Source of the DNA: Neocallimastix lanati (nom. inval.)
Taxonomy: Eukaryota > Neocallimastigomycota > Neocallimastigomycetes > Neocallimastigales > Neocallimastigaceae
Length of the DNA stretch: 64,000 nucleotides
Reading direction: 5' to 3'
NCBI GenBank assembly: GCA_016946835.1
Contig: JACVTC010000031.1
Coordinates: forward strand, 534,001 to 598,000
Positions 33,157 through 46,172 of the stretch are shown in pieces (the stretch's first letter is position 1; every line of letters starts with the position of its first letter). Both the position numbers and the translations under genes were made by a program. The notes below the pieces were generated by a model. That model ran no database searches. It saw only the letters and a list, made by a program, of their open reading frames with translations, and was not told the origin of the DNA.

Positions 33157-34118
33157 AGATTTTGTTTTGAAATATTATTATTTATAAAATTTTTATTATA
33201 ATTCATAGCATCTGTATTTATAGGAATTGGGTTATTTCCTAAAGATTGTGGTGTGTCCTTATAAGGTGAAGTTTTTATTCTACTTGGCGATTTATTTCTT
33301 CTGACAGCAGCTACAGCTACTTCTGAAGTTGTATTATAATTGTTTGTATTCATGGGATTAAAGAATTGGTTATTTCTAATATTCATTCCTCTATTATTGT
33401 TAAATGCATTATTAATATTATCTCTTGCTAACATCATTCTTCTAGGGTAATTATTACTAATATGAGTAGCTAAAAATGAATTATTCATGTTATTCATGCT
33501 AGAATAAATAGGATGCAATGAAATAGAAGATGAAGAATTTTGAGCCACCATTGAAACGTGGTTATTATAAATATTGTGTTGTACTCCAATAGTATTATTC
33601 AATTCTTGTTCAGCTTTCTCAGCAGTTTCAGCTATTTTATAGGCTTCCTGAAGGTTAGTGCAACCAGAGATAAATACCTGCGAATAAGGATAAGTCCTAG
33701 AACTAATAGATTTCCTATAGTTTTTAACAGTTACCATGGATTGATAATCTCTATTGAGGTCATGGTAAAGTCGTCTATATCTGTTGTTGAAACTTCTGAT
33801 TGATTCATCATCCCTGATAACTAAACTGTGTATGTAGTCGAGCTTATCACTATCAGTAATGTCTAGATGTTCTTCTATGGCCTTTCGAATCTCTTTTAAG
33901 GTAGGATACCTCGTTTCGGATTTTCTTGTTGTTACTAGATATTTTAAAACTGACTGTAAATCAAGATCAACCGCTTCATTTGCCCAAACAAAAAGTCTTT
34001 CAGGGTCCTTTATATTACAGACTCTCATAATGGATTTAAATTCATCTATCCACTCAGGAACATTATAATTGTAATCCTCTAAAAGTGGTAAAACTTTATA
34101 AATTTTTAAGGAATCCAT
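33153..34118 (-). CDS. element D Gag-like protein
   Basis: 321 residues from an ATG; uninterrupted although its pol is destroyed. The N-terminal part has gag-like features (YNVPEWIDEFKSIMRVCNI ... KEIRKAIEEHLD ... SLVIRDDESIRSFNNRYRRLYHD), aligning in layout with B2/B3 gag (RIKRNEKIKDFNVRYRTLY). The C-terminal 130 residues are Asn/Ser/Met-rich, and no CCHC knuckle is present. It overlaps the next frame by 4 nt. The overlap shows no canonical slippery heptamer, so how pol was expressed is unclear. Confidence 0.7.
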   Translation of the reverse strand: MDSLKIYKVLPLLEDYNYNVPEWIDEFKSIMRVCNIKDPERLFVWANEAVDLDLQSVLKYLVTTRKSETRYPTLKEIRKAIEEHLDITDSDKLDYIHSLVIRDDESIRSFNNRYRRLYHDLNRDYQSMVTVKNYRKSISSRTYPYSQVFISGCTNLQEAYKIAETAEKAEQELNNTIGVQHNIYNNHVSMVAQNSSSSISLHPIYSSMNNMNNSFLATHISNNYPRRMMLARDNINNAFNNNRGMNIRNNQFFNPMNTNNYNTTSEVAVAAVRRNKSPSRIKTSPYKDTPQSLGNNPIPINTDAMNYNKNFINNNISKQNL

Positions 34119-34390
34119 CTCGTTAAAGATTTTATAAAAAAAAATTCTATACTGAAATATAATTATACAAAATTTTTATTTATTGCAATATATAAGTATC
34201 TAATTAACTATTAATGTATATACATTTATTTATTATAATAGTTTTTCTTAATTAAAAAAAAATTATATTTTTATTATTTTTATTTTATTTCACGCGTCAC
34301 TAATGTTATTTACGCGTTCAAGAAAAAAAACTTCTTTTTTTTTTTTATTAAATTTATTCTTATATTTTCTTATTAAGGTTTGATTACACG

Positions 34391-34406
34391 CCCGGATTTT
34401 CCACCA
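34391..34406 (-). promoter_or_regulatory. primer-binding site of element D
   Basis: Sense TGGTGGAAAATCCGGG, 4 nt inside the LTR; a different tRNA primer from B2, B3 and F. Confidence 0.7.
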
Positions 34407-34410
34407 ATTT

Positions 34411-34836
34411 TGATACAAGATTTTTAACTTGTATAGGGATCAGGGTGTAATCTTATGCGTAAACACTTAATAAATTCTATAAGAATAATTATACTTCAAT
34501 AATAATATTTCACACAATAATTTAAATATGTCAATCTTTTATTATTATTTATCTTTATTTAATTTAAGTACAACCAATTATGCAATTATTATTCTATTAT
34601 AATCTATATAAGAATATTAATTACTCCTCTAATTCAATATTATTATATAATTATCTCTAGAATATTTTATACATATCTCTTACTTAAATTAACTAACTAA
34701 CTAACTAACTAACTGTTTATTTATATTCTTTTAATATTATTCTAAACATAAAATAAACTATTTAACTTTAAAAACTATATTATTCTTACTATCAACAATT
34801 TTACTAATTTTAACTATTTATTAATATTTCGTACCA
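34411..34836 (-). repeat. 5' LTR of element D
   Basis: Plus-strand TGATACAAGATT to TTTCGTACCA, 426 bp; followed by GCAA and another LTR start (TGTTGCAGG at 34841). Confidence 0.75.
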
Positions 34837-34840
34837 GCAA

Positions 34841-37331
34841 TGTTGCAGGATTTCTAATAATTTAAATTTTTATTCTCCAAAAATAATATATTCTTAATAA
34901 TTAAATTTCCTTTTTATCTTTATTAACTCTTAAATTTTTTATTAAGTATTTTCTTTTTCTTTTATATTTTTTTTTTTACTACATGAATTTTATAATTATT
35001 TTAATTCTTATTAGAATTAATTATTACATGTGATTTTAATAATATTTTTTAAAAGTTATTTTAATAATAAAAATATTAATATTAATATAATTAATATTAT
35101 TTTTAATGACAAAATATTAATAATGATAAAATTAATAAATTTAACAATAAAATTATTGATAATATTTTCGATAATATAATTCTTAAAACATTTTAATATA
35201 AATAATAATTAAATATAATAATAAAACAATTTAATTAATATAAAATAATAATTATTTAATAATTAGTCATTAATCAATTTAATAAAATGATATAGAATAT
35301 AAATAAAAACTTTAATTAATATAAAAATTAATTTATTATAAACACATAAATATATTAAAAATTATGTTAATTGCAAATTGGTAAATTATTATAATTGTGG
35401 CTAGTGAAAATATCATTAGAATTTAGGAAATTAATGATAACATAAAAATATGAAATTCATTGTGTATTATTAATAATTTATTATATTAAATAACTTTTAT
35501 TTTATTTCTAATATTTATTATATTTTATAACATTTAATTATGTATATATATTTTATTAAACTTTATATTTTATTATATGAAAACTTTATTATAAATTAGT
35601 ATAAATGTAAATTATTTTATATTATGTAATTGTTAAGTTGTTAACTAACTAATTATTATTACTAAATAAATAAAAATAAATATTAAAAAGAATATAATCG
35701 CTTCTCCCAGAAAGTGGAAATTAGAATCGAGTTATATCAAAAATAATAATTATTTAATAATTAGTCATTAATCAATTTAATTTGATAATTGTAATGAATC
35801 CGTCAATAAAAAACAGATTATAACAATAAAAAAACACTACAATTTAAACAAATAAAATTAAAGTAATTTCTTTTATTAATAATTTCTTTTATTAATAAAT
35901 TCTTTTATTAATTATAAACTTCTTTTATGTTATTAACTGTAAAATAGTTAATAACTAATACATCGATTTAATTAAGAAAAAATTACATGTATTTATATTT
36001 TTTCTTATTACAATATTAATATATGATGTTATTTAATAATATATATAAAACTATTTATTTATAAACAAAAGATTTTTTAATTAATAATTTTTATTATTTA
36101 TTAATTTACTAAAACTAAAATTAATTTTTTTAAACTCTTTATTTTATTTATTATTTTAATACTTATAATAATTTTAATTATATATTTAATATTGAAAAAC
36201 TATTTTTATAAATATTAACTATTTAAGATTATTCCTAAATTAATATTTAACTATTTAAAACTAAACTAAATTAACTAAACTAATTAAAAAATATTTTCAA
36301 TTTAAAAAAAAATAATTAAATTTTATTTCAATAAATTTTATATTATAAAAATAATTCATATACATTAAATAAATTAATTGTACGAAAAATTAAGCCATTT
36401 AATATATTAAAGATTTATTAAATCTTTACAATAATTTATATAATTATTTTAAATTAAAAATAAAATTATGAAATTATAAAAATAGTTTAAATTAATTAAC
36501 ATATAAAGTTATTAAATTTAATTATAATTTCGAATTGTTGTTGAAATTACAACTGAATTAAATTTCAATTTCAATTAATTTCAATTAAATTATTAAAAAC
36601 AAAATAATTAATAAAAATTTATAATTCATTAATTATTCTTTAAATTTTATTTATTTTATAATATTATAAGTTATTTGATCATCTTAGGACCAGCTTAGGC
36701 CTACTGATTCTAATGATATCATATTAAACTTAAATATTATTAATAAATAAAATATTTATTCAACATGAATCATTTGGTCATGTCATCCTTGATTCATAAA
36801 TTAATGTTTATGTATTAATTTATGTTATATTGATTTAATTAATTATTAATTATTAATTACTATATTAAATATTTAAATTTAATATTATATTATATATATT
36901 AGCTAATATATTAGATTAAAAAATATAATTTATTTATATTAAACATATTCTTATACTAAATATTATTATTATCAACTTTATATTATTATTATCAATATTC
37001 TCAAACCTACAAAGTATAAAAAGAAAATTCAAATTTATCTTTTTGTTCTTTGTAAGGTTATAGTTAACCTATTATAATATAACTATATATTTTTATTAAT
37101 AAATAAAAATTTTTTATCATATCAAACCAATTATTAGTTTTAATTAAGTGTTAAATTAACAAATTTAACTTTATAACTCTTTTATTTTAGTAATTTATTT
37201 ATATCTATATAGTTATATTATATAGATATATCAACCTGATTCCGTCGTTAAATTTAATCTATCTACTTTTTAACAATTGTATAATTTAAATCATTAGTTT
37301 ATTGTATTTTGGCTTGTTCCGTAACAGCAAA
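34841..37331. other. mosaic of LTR remnants, no gene
   Basis: Highly AT-rich with LTR-type features only: a TGTTGCAGG start at 34841 after GCAA, ATTACATG-TATTTATA-type promoter cores (35030, 35980), repeats of short blocks (TTAATAATTAGTCATTAATC at 35260 and 35760) and a CGTAACA end near 37326. I could not resolve individual boundaries. Confidence 0.5.
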
Positions 37332-38236
37332 TGGGACGTAATGCTCTATATTAATTATTTTTATAATATTTTATTTATTTTTATTTTATTTTATTAATAT
37401 TATTATTTTTTCCTTCCAAAATTTATTTTTTGTAAATTTTCCTATTTATATATGTTTTTAAAATTTAATTTAATATTTTTATACTATTTGATTATTTTCC
37501 TAATTTTTATTTTATAATTTTTATACAATTTAATTGTTAATATAAATTGAATTAATATATTATACCTTAAAAATAATAAACAATATTTATTTTAAATACA
37601 TATTAAAAAAAATAATTAAAAATATTTATTTTAAATACATATTATTTAGAAATGTTAGTAATTTAGAATTATTTAACTATTTTAGTTTATTATTTACATA
37701 AATAAAAATACTAATTTTTAATTAAAAATATACTTTAATTTAATAATTTAATTGTTTGTTAAATAACTATCGTTATTTATAAACTAATAAAATATAAATT
37801 TAAATAATTTAAAATTTTTTTTGATTAGGTTATTTTCTTAAATTTAAGAAATTCATGTTTTTCTGAACGTAACGTTCCAACATGTAATAATTCTATTAAG
37901 AACTAACTCAAAATAGAATTATTAACTACAACTTAACGACTAATTCATTAAGTTGAGAAAATAAAATAAAATAAATTTTTTTACCTTTAGAGTAGAGTTT
38001 ATTATAAAATTAATTATAATAATAACACAAAAAGTAAGAGAAGAATTGTTTGTATAAATTGATTTTAAAAATATGTTTTTGAATAAAATATTTTTATTAA
38101 TTTATTAAAGTTAAAAATATAAAATTGTTACTATTATAACTATGTTTTTATAATAATAACTCTTGATTTCTCAAAGAGAACTCAAGAGCCTTATTTATAT
38201 TTTTTTATGAAAATAAGGTTAAATAAGAAAGGGTTT

Positions 38237-38293
38237 TCTAATCTTAACAAATCTCTTATCTAGTAAAAGATTAGATAGAAAAACCTAGATAAG
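38237..38293 (+). other. pseudoknot-like inverted repeat pair, copy 3
   Basis: TCTAATCTT (38237-38245), 9 nt, CTTATCTAG (38255-38263), 3 nt, AAGATTAGA (38267-38275), 9 nt, CTAGATAAG (38285-38293). Two interleaved perfect 9-bp stems. Confidence 0.6.
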
Positions 38294-38491
38294 TTTTCGA
38301 TCGATATTCTATCCATATCGATCATCGCATCAATTAAGTAAAACCGATTACTTCTAAAAATTAATTGGAAAAAATCTTAATTAACCGATTTTCCAATCTA
38401 ATGATCGAAAATAAAAGAATAAAATAATAAAAGATATTTCGATCATATAATTTATCCTTATATTAAAAATATAAAATTAAATAGTTAATAA

Positions 38492-38615
38492 AATACAGAA
38501 TACATTATAAAATACAGAATACATTATAAAATACAGAATACATTATAAAATACAGAATACATTATAAAATACAGAATACATTATAAAATACAGAATACAT
38601 TATAAAATACAGAAT
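38492..38615. repeat. 19-bp minisatellite
   Basis: About six copies of TACAGAATACATTATAAAA. Confidence 0.9.
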
Positions 38616-38780
38616 AAAATACAATACAAAATACATTAATTACAGAAAATATATTATTTAAAATTAATTAAATAAATTTAATAAATATTATATGTAATTA
38701 AATAAAGTTATAGTTATAATAACTTAACTAAGAAAATATAATTATTTGTTAGCAAATAATTATAGATTCTTACACAACAA

Positions 38781-41700
38781 TGATACGGGCTGGGGTTGAA
38801 ACACTAAGATATTCAAAACAAAAAAATAAATATTAACACATAACTATAAAAATAAATTTGGAAACAAGAAAAAAAATTAAATTTTAAAATATTCTTTATT
38901 TAAATTTAAAATTAAAATTATTTGTTCCAAGTATTAAAAAGAAAGAAATTTATTCTTCTTTTTATACTTTTATTTTAATACATTTTATTTATTATTAATA
39001 TATTATTTATAAAAAACTATTATAACTATTTTATTTTAATTTTTAACTATTATTTTAAATTATTTTTTTTTTTTAAAAAATAACATTTATTAAATTAAAA
39101 TATAAAAAATTAATTTAGAGATTGTATCACGAAGGGCATTCCGGGCGGTAGCTTCTTCTTGATATTGTTTTTCAGAGAGAGAATTATACAGAATTGATAT
39201 TTTCTGTATTTTTGATCATTTTTATTATTGGAATTCTTCTGTATTTTAGTTCATTTTTATTTTAATAAAGATTTAATTTATTTTTGATTTTTGTTTTATT
39301 TTTAGTTTATTTCAAAGGTTTTAGAAAATATTATACAGAAACTTATAATTCTATATTTTATATCAAATATTTATTGAAATAGGTTTTTATTATTCTTAAT
39401 ATAAAAATAAGAATTAGCAATGATTTAAATATTATATAATTTTTAATAAGAATATTTAGTAATAATTTTTATTATATTTAATTTTAATAAGAATATTTAA
39501 TAATAATTTTTATTAGATTTGATATTAATAAAAGAATATTTAATAAGAATATTTAATAATAATTTTTATTATATTTAATATTAATAAAAGATTTTTATTA
39601 GAATATTTAATAATAATTTTTATTATATTTGATATTAATAAAAGATTTTAATGAGAATATTTAATAATAATTTTTATTATATTTAATATTAATAAAATAT
39701 TTAATAATTATTTTTATTAGATTTGATATTAATAAAAGATTTTAATAAGAATATTTAATAATAATTTTTATTATATTTAATATTAATAAAAGAATTTATA
39801 AGAATATTTAATAATAATTTTTATTATATTTGATATTAATAAATGATTTTAATAAGAATATTTAATAATAATTTTTATTAGATTTGATATTAATAAAAGA
39901 ATATTTAATAAGAATATTTAATAATAATTTTTATTATATTTAATATTAATTAATATTAATAAAAGAATTTTATAAGAATATTTAATAATAATTCTTATTA
40001 TATTTGATTTTAATAAAAGAAATTTATAAGAATATTTAATAATAATTTTTATTATATTTAATATTAATAAAAGAATTTTATAAGAATATTTAATAATTAT
40101 TTTTATTATATTTGATATTAATAAAGGAAATTAATAAGAATATTTAATAAAAATTTTTATTATATTTGATATTAATAAAAGATTTTAATAAGAATATTTA
40201 ATAATAATTTTTATTATATTTAATATTAATAAAAGATTTTTATTAGAATATTTAATAATAATTTTTATTATATTTGATATTAATAAAAGATTTTAATGAG
40301 AATATTTAATAATAATTTTTATTATATTTAATATTAATAAAAAAATTTATAAGAATATTTAATAATAATTTTTATTATATTTGATATTAATAAATGATTT
40401 TAATAAGAATATTTAATAATTATTTTTATTAGATTTGATATTAATAAAAGATTTTAATAAGAATATTTAATAATTATTTTTATTAGATTTGATATTAATA
40501 AAAGATTTTAATAAGAATATTTAATAATAATTTTTATTATATTTAATATTAATAAAAAAATTTATAAGAATATTTAATAATAATTTTTATTATATTTGAT
40601 ATTAATAAATGATTTTAATAAGAATATTTAATAATAATTTTTATTAGATTTGATATTAATAAAAGAATATTTAATAAGAATATTTAATAATAATTTTTAT
40701 TATATTTGATATTAATAAATGATTTTAATAAGAATATTTAATAATAATTTTTATTATAAAAGATTTTAATAAGAATATTTAATAATAATTTTTATTAGAT
40801 TTGATATTAATAAAAGATTTTAATAAGAATATTTAATAATTATTTTTATTAGATTTGATATTAATAAAAGATTTTAATAAGAATATTTAATAATAATTTT
40901 TATTATATTTAATATTAATAAAAAAATTTATAAGAATATTTAATAATAATTTTTATTATATTTGATATTAATAAATGATTTTAATAAGAATATTTAATAA
41001 TAATTTTTATTAGATTTGATATTAATAAAAGAATATTTAATAAGAATATTTAATAATAATTTTTATTATATTTGATATTAATAAATGATTTTAATAAGAA
41101 TATTTAATAATAATTTTTATTAGATTTGATATTAATAAAAGATTTTAATGAGAATATTTAATAATAATTTTTATTATATTTAATATTAATAAAATATTTA
41201 ATAATTATTTTTATTAGATTTGATATTAATAAATGATTTTAATAAGAATATTTAATAATAATTTTTATTATATTTAATATTAATAAAATATTTAATAATT
41301 ATTTTTATTAGATTTGATATTAATAAATGATTTTAATAAGAATATTTAATAATAATTTTTATTAGATTTAATATTAATAAAATATTTAATAATTATTTTT
41401 ATTAGATTTGATATTAATAAAAGATTTTAATAAGAATATTTAATAATAATTTTTATTATATTTAATATTAATAAAATATTTAATAATTATTTTTATTAGA
41501 TTTGATATTAATAAATGATTTTAATAAGAATATTTAATAATAATTTTTATTAGATTTGATATTAATAAAAGAATATTTAATAAGAATATTTAATAATAAT
41601 TTTTATTATATTTGATATTAATAAATGATTTTAATAAGAATATTTAATAATAATTTTTATTATATTTAATATTAATAAAATATTTAATAATTATTTTTAT

Positions 41701-42111
41701 TAGATTTGATATTAATAAATGATTTTAATAAGAATATTTAATAATAATTTTTATTAGATTTAATATTAATAAAATATTTAATAATTATTTTTATTAGATT
41801 TGATATTAATAAAAGATTTTAATAAGAATATTTAATAATAATTTTTATTATATTTAATATTAATAAAATATTTAATAATTATTTTTATTAGATTTGATAT
41901 TAATAAATGATTTTAATAAGAATATTTAATAATAATTTTTATTAGATTTGATATTAATAAAAGAATATTTAATAAGAATATTTAATAATAATTTTTATTA
42001 TATTTGATATTAATAAATGATTTTAATAAGAATATTTAATAATAATTTTATTTTATTATTATTAAGAGTATTTAATAGGAAATATAAGGTATTTAGTGAC
42101 ACCCCGTATCA
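38781..42111. repeat. LTR G2, 3.3 kb, expanded by a minisatellite
   Basis: Same ends as G1 (TGATACGGGCTGGGG; ACACCCCGTATCA) and perfect 4-bp flanks ACAA (38777-38780, 42112-42115), so a complete solo LTR. Of its 3.3 kb, about 2.6 kb (39440-42055) is a tandem array of an approximately 45-55 bp unit (core AGAATATTTAATAATAATTT). G1 has only about 0.45 kb of it. Higher-order blocks recur near the right end. Confidence 0.85.
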
Positions 42112-42115
42112 ACAA

Positions 42116-42901
42116 TGGTATGGTTCATATAGTTTTAGGAATATAATAATAATTAACACAAATAATAAAATTACAATAAAAATAATTTTGTTTTAAAATC
42201 AATGTTTATTTATTTAAATTTATAAAAGAAAAATAATAATATAATTATTTATTTAATAAAAGTAAGTTATTGATTATATTTTATTTCACTAAAAATTACA
42301 TGTATTTATATTTTTTTATCAAATTAAAATTTGTAAAGCCTAACTATTTTTTTTAATAAACTAATTACTAATTATTTTTATAAATAAAACATTTAAATTG
42401 AAATTGAATTATTATTTTAGTTAATAATATTATTGTTATAAATAGTAGTTATATATTATTGAATTATTAATTATTTAATAATAGTTTAATACTAATATAT
42501 ATAAAATAAAAATAAAGAGATTATACAGAATATTTTATTGTGGTTTAGTTAAATTTAGTAATTAAAAATAAATTTAAATTTATAACGAAAATTTTAATAA
42601 CTAATTAAATAGATTTGATTATTTTCAATATAACATAATACAAAAGAAATATAATATAAATATATTAAGTGGGCATGGACAATATTCTTGGCTAAAGATT
42701 TTTAATACATTATAATGGAATCGGATCGATAATTCAAAAAGGAATTATAAGTTAATTAGTGATTTATTAACTTAAGATTTCTATTTAGTAATATTTGAAA
42801 AATATTAGAAAGTTCCAATTATATAGAATAGAATAATCTATAAGGTTAGAATAATTTATATTATTCTAGCACAATTAGTATTATTTGTTCATTGTGTATT
42901 A
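42116..42901. repeat. solo LTR L
   Basis: TGGTATGGTTCATATAG to TTGTGTATTA, flanked by ACAA on both sides (42112-42115, 42902-42905). Confidence 0.7.
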
Positions 42902-42905
42902 ACAA

Positions 42906-43217
42906 TGTTAAGGTTTTAGAGAATTAAATAAAAATAAAGTAAGAAACACAAATTTTATTTATTTATTTATTATTTTTTTATTTATTTATTTTATTAATTT
43001 TACTTGATTTTATTTGATGATATTTAAAAATTAGTAGCAAAATTTACAACTATTTATACTTTTTTCAAGGCATAAAAGTTGTTCTTGCCACTAAATTACA
43101 TTTTATTTATTTTTTTTTTTTTATAAAAACTATTAAATTTAAATTGAGTTTTATAATCAATTATATAAAATTTAATTATAACAATATAAATAAAATACAT
43201 TTATAATATTAATAAAA

Positions 43218-43250
<33 letters not shown>

Positions 43251-43373
43251 ATTTAATTTTTGATCTTTGGATTTAAAAATTTATTAAAGTACAAAAATAA
43301 TAATGTACACATAATGTATTAGAAATAAATCGTAGATTTAATTAAGAATGCATTATTTAGTACATTCTTATCA
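42906..43373 (-). repeat. 3' LTR of element B3
   Basis: 468 bp, plus-strand TGTTAAGG to TTCTTATCA. TATA core AAAGTATAAATAG in sense (about 43068). A T-run at 43220-43249 stands where the 5' LTR has about 330 extra bp. Confidence 0.85.
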
Positions 43374-43390
43374 AGATGCCCCGACGAAGA
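43374..43390 (-). promoter_or_regulatory. polypurine tract of element B3
   Basis: Sense GTCGGGGCATCT abuts the 3' LTR; matches F and B1. Confidence 0.6.
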
Positions 43391-43391
43391 C

Positions 43392-46172
43392 TCAAGCTTC
43401 TCTGTAAGCGGAGTTAAACTTTACTAAATTTTTAAAGTGAACATTCCTATCGAGTTGCTTTCCAGTTTTCTGATCGATTAGGGTTGCCTTGTTGAATTGA
43501 ATTTTTAAAATTTTAAATGGTCCATTGTAATATGGTTCTAGCTTAGTGCGGCTAAAGTTTCTAACAAGAACAAGATCACCAGCCTTTAATTCTTTTCCTT
43601 TTTTCATACTTATTTGTTCTTCTCGTCTTGTTGCCCAATACTTGTTAGCATTCTTCACATTTTCGCATGCTTCTCTAGTCCATTGATAATGACGAACAAA
43701 TTTTTCCATTAAAATTTCATCATATGATTTACCTGCATTTTCAAATGTTCTTATGGCTATATCATAAGGCTGTTGGTCTTCTCTTCCATATACTAATTCA
43801 AAACTAGAATGTCCAGTAGCTGTATTTTTGGTAGTTCGAAGTGCCCATATAGCAGAAGGTAAAACTTCATCCCAATCTTGATTTTTCCTTCCTAATAAAC
43901 GGAGTAATTTTCCAATTTCTTTATTTCGATTTTCAGTAAGACCATTTGATTCAGGGTGGTAAGTAGCTACAAATTTAACATATACATCATAAAGATCAAG
44001 AAAGATTTTAGTCATATCAGAACTGAATTGGACTCCATTATCAGTAGTAATAACTTGAAGCACACCATGTCTTGCAAAAACGTTTATTAAAAATTTAATT
44101 ATATCAGAGGAAGTTATGTTTTCAGTGGGTTCGGCTTCAACCCATTTGGTAAAGTAATCAACAGTTACTATAATATATTGATTATTATTTCTTGTTTTTG
44201 GTAACGGTCCTATAATATCTAATCCTAAATGCACAAAGGGACCCTCCACTTTAGTTGGATGGTTTTCGGTTGGTTCTGGATATGGTTGAGGACGATTTAA
44301 TTGGCATTTTTCACAATTACTAACAATTCTTTTGATATCTTTAATCATATGATTCCAATAAAAGTTTTTCTTAAGTCTTTGATATGTTTTGTAATATCCT
44401 TCGTGGCCAATATTATGAACTTCTAAAATTAATTTAAACCTTTCATTTTCGTCCGTTATTAATTTTCTATAATTTCCATTGTCGATAAAGTAATCTTCAC
44501 CATCAATAACAGTAAACTTTTCATTAATAAATTCCTTTATAACTTTAGATAAAAATTCTTCATTATTTCCATTAGTAATTTTTGTTAATAATATCTTTCT
44601 CTCTTCCTTACTTTTCATTCTTGAAAGAGCATCAGCTAACACATTCTTTTTGCCTGATTTATATTTTATATTAATTCCAAGCATACTAGCGGTTAGACAC
44701 CATCTTGTTTGCCTTGCATTCAAAGGTTCTTTATTCTTAAATAAACCAACTAATGGTTTATGATCTGTGTAAATAGTTGTAGGTAATGGATTTCCTTCAA
44801 TATAAGATTTAAATTTAGTCATACAGTAAAACAAAGCGGTTCCTTCCAAATCTGTGATACCATAATTCTTTTCAGCTTTCTTCAAACTTCTACTTATAAA
44901 ATGTATTGGATGCTCCTTACTGGTTTCTTCTTCTTTTTATAAAAGAACTCCACCAATTCCATTATACGAAGCATCAGTTCTAATGATAAAAGGTTTGTCA
45001 AATGACGGAAATTTTAGAATAGGTGCATTGATTAATTTTTCTCTTAGGAGTTCAAAGCTTTCTTGTTGTTCTTTATTCCATTCATATTTAGTATTCTTTT
45101 TTAATAATTTACATAAAGGTGAGGTAATTTGAGCATTTTTAAGAATAAAGTCACGATAATATCCTACTGCTCCTAGAAATGATCTTAATTTTTGCATTTA
45201 TGAAGGGGCTTCCCACTTCTTAATAGCTGTTATTTTACTTTCCATGGGACTTAATCCTTTAATAGTAAGTTTGTGACCTAATACATCAACTTCAGTTTGA
45301 AGAAAATGGCACTTTTCAATATTAATTTTTAACTTGTTTTCTTTAAATACTTCTAATACTTGTTTAATATGAATTAAATGTTCTTCGATACTTTTTGAAT
45401 AGATCAAAACATCATCAATAAATACGTAAACAAATTCACCAATAAAAGGGAATAAAATTTTATTCATTTCTCTTTGAAAGGTTGAGGGAGCTCCAGTAAG
45501 TCCAAAAGGCATAACCTTAAATTGATAATTTCCAAACTTAGTAGTGAAAGTGGTTACTTCAACGCTTTCTTCATCCATTAAGATTTGGTGAGAACCAGAA
45601 AATAAATCAAGAGTTGTAAATATTTTAGCTCCTCCGAGACTATCAAAAATTTCATCTATATATGGAACTGAATAAGAATCTTTTTCTGTCATATCATTGA
45701 CTTTTCGGTAGTCAATGCACAAGCGCCACTTTCCATTGTGTTTTAGAATAAGTACTACTGGAGATGACCATTCTGAACAGGATGGTTCTATCAATCCTTT
45801 CTTAATAAGTTTTGTAAGTTCTTCTTTTAAGATATCTGATTTTAATTTAGTTAACCTATAACTTCTTAATTTTACTGGCTTTGAATTTGCTTTTAAACGG
45901 ATCTTATGTGGTGAAAGTTTAGAAGGAGTTAGTTCTTCTGTTGAAGTGGCAACTATGTCAATCATTTCTTTGAGAATTTTAATAATTTGTTCTTTATAAT
46001 CTTTATTTAAGGTACTTAAAAATTCATCACTCTCAATAAATTCCATTGGAGTTAATTCCTTTATAATTTCCTTTTCATTATTCGTTTCTTTAACTTTTCT
46101 AATAGTGCAAATTATACTTTCTTCATTGTAACGATTTACACCCAATAGGTCTACACTAATAAGTAATTCGTT
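43392..46172 (-). pseudogene. pol: element B3 RT-RNase H-integrase with two nonsense codons
   Basis: RT (46145-45198) has LCIDYRKVND, TLDLFSGSHQIL and VFIDDVLIYS. RNase H has FIIRTDASYNGIGG and IYTDHKPL. The integrase has HNIGHEGYYKTY/CEKCQ, VTVDYFTKW, TTDNGVQFSS and ESNGLTENRNKE, and a C-terminal domain ending FNSAYREA with no chromodomain. Two in-frame TAA codons interrupt it: one between APS and MQKLRSF (45198-45200) and one in GGVLL-KEEE (about 44937), where relatives have Gln. Otherwise the frame is continuous. One catalytic-region motif differs (SGSHQ for SGYHQ). Recently silenced copy. Confidence 0.92.

Larger units (their letters stand above)
37332..38776. repeat. LTR M with pseudoknot and minisatellite
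   Basis: Starts TGGGACGTAATGC and ends TTCTTACACA before ACAA. Contains a CATGTT...GAACG/CGTTC...AACATG hairpin (37855-37885), pseudoknot copy 3, a GATCGATAT/ATATCGATC hairpin (about 38299-38325) and a 19-bp tandem array. Confidence 0.5.

Noticed and set aside
38492-42055. CRISPR-like arrays
   Set aside because: Tandem repeats have no unique spacers and the window is eukaryotic transposon DNA.
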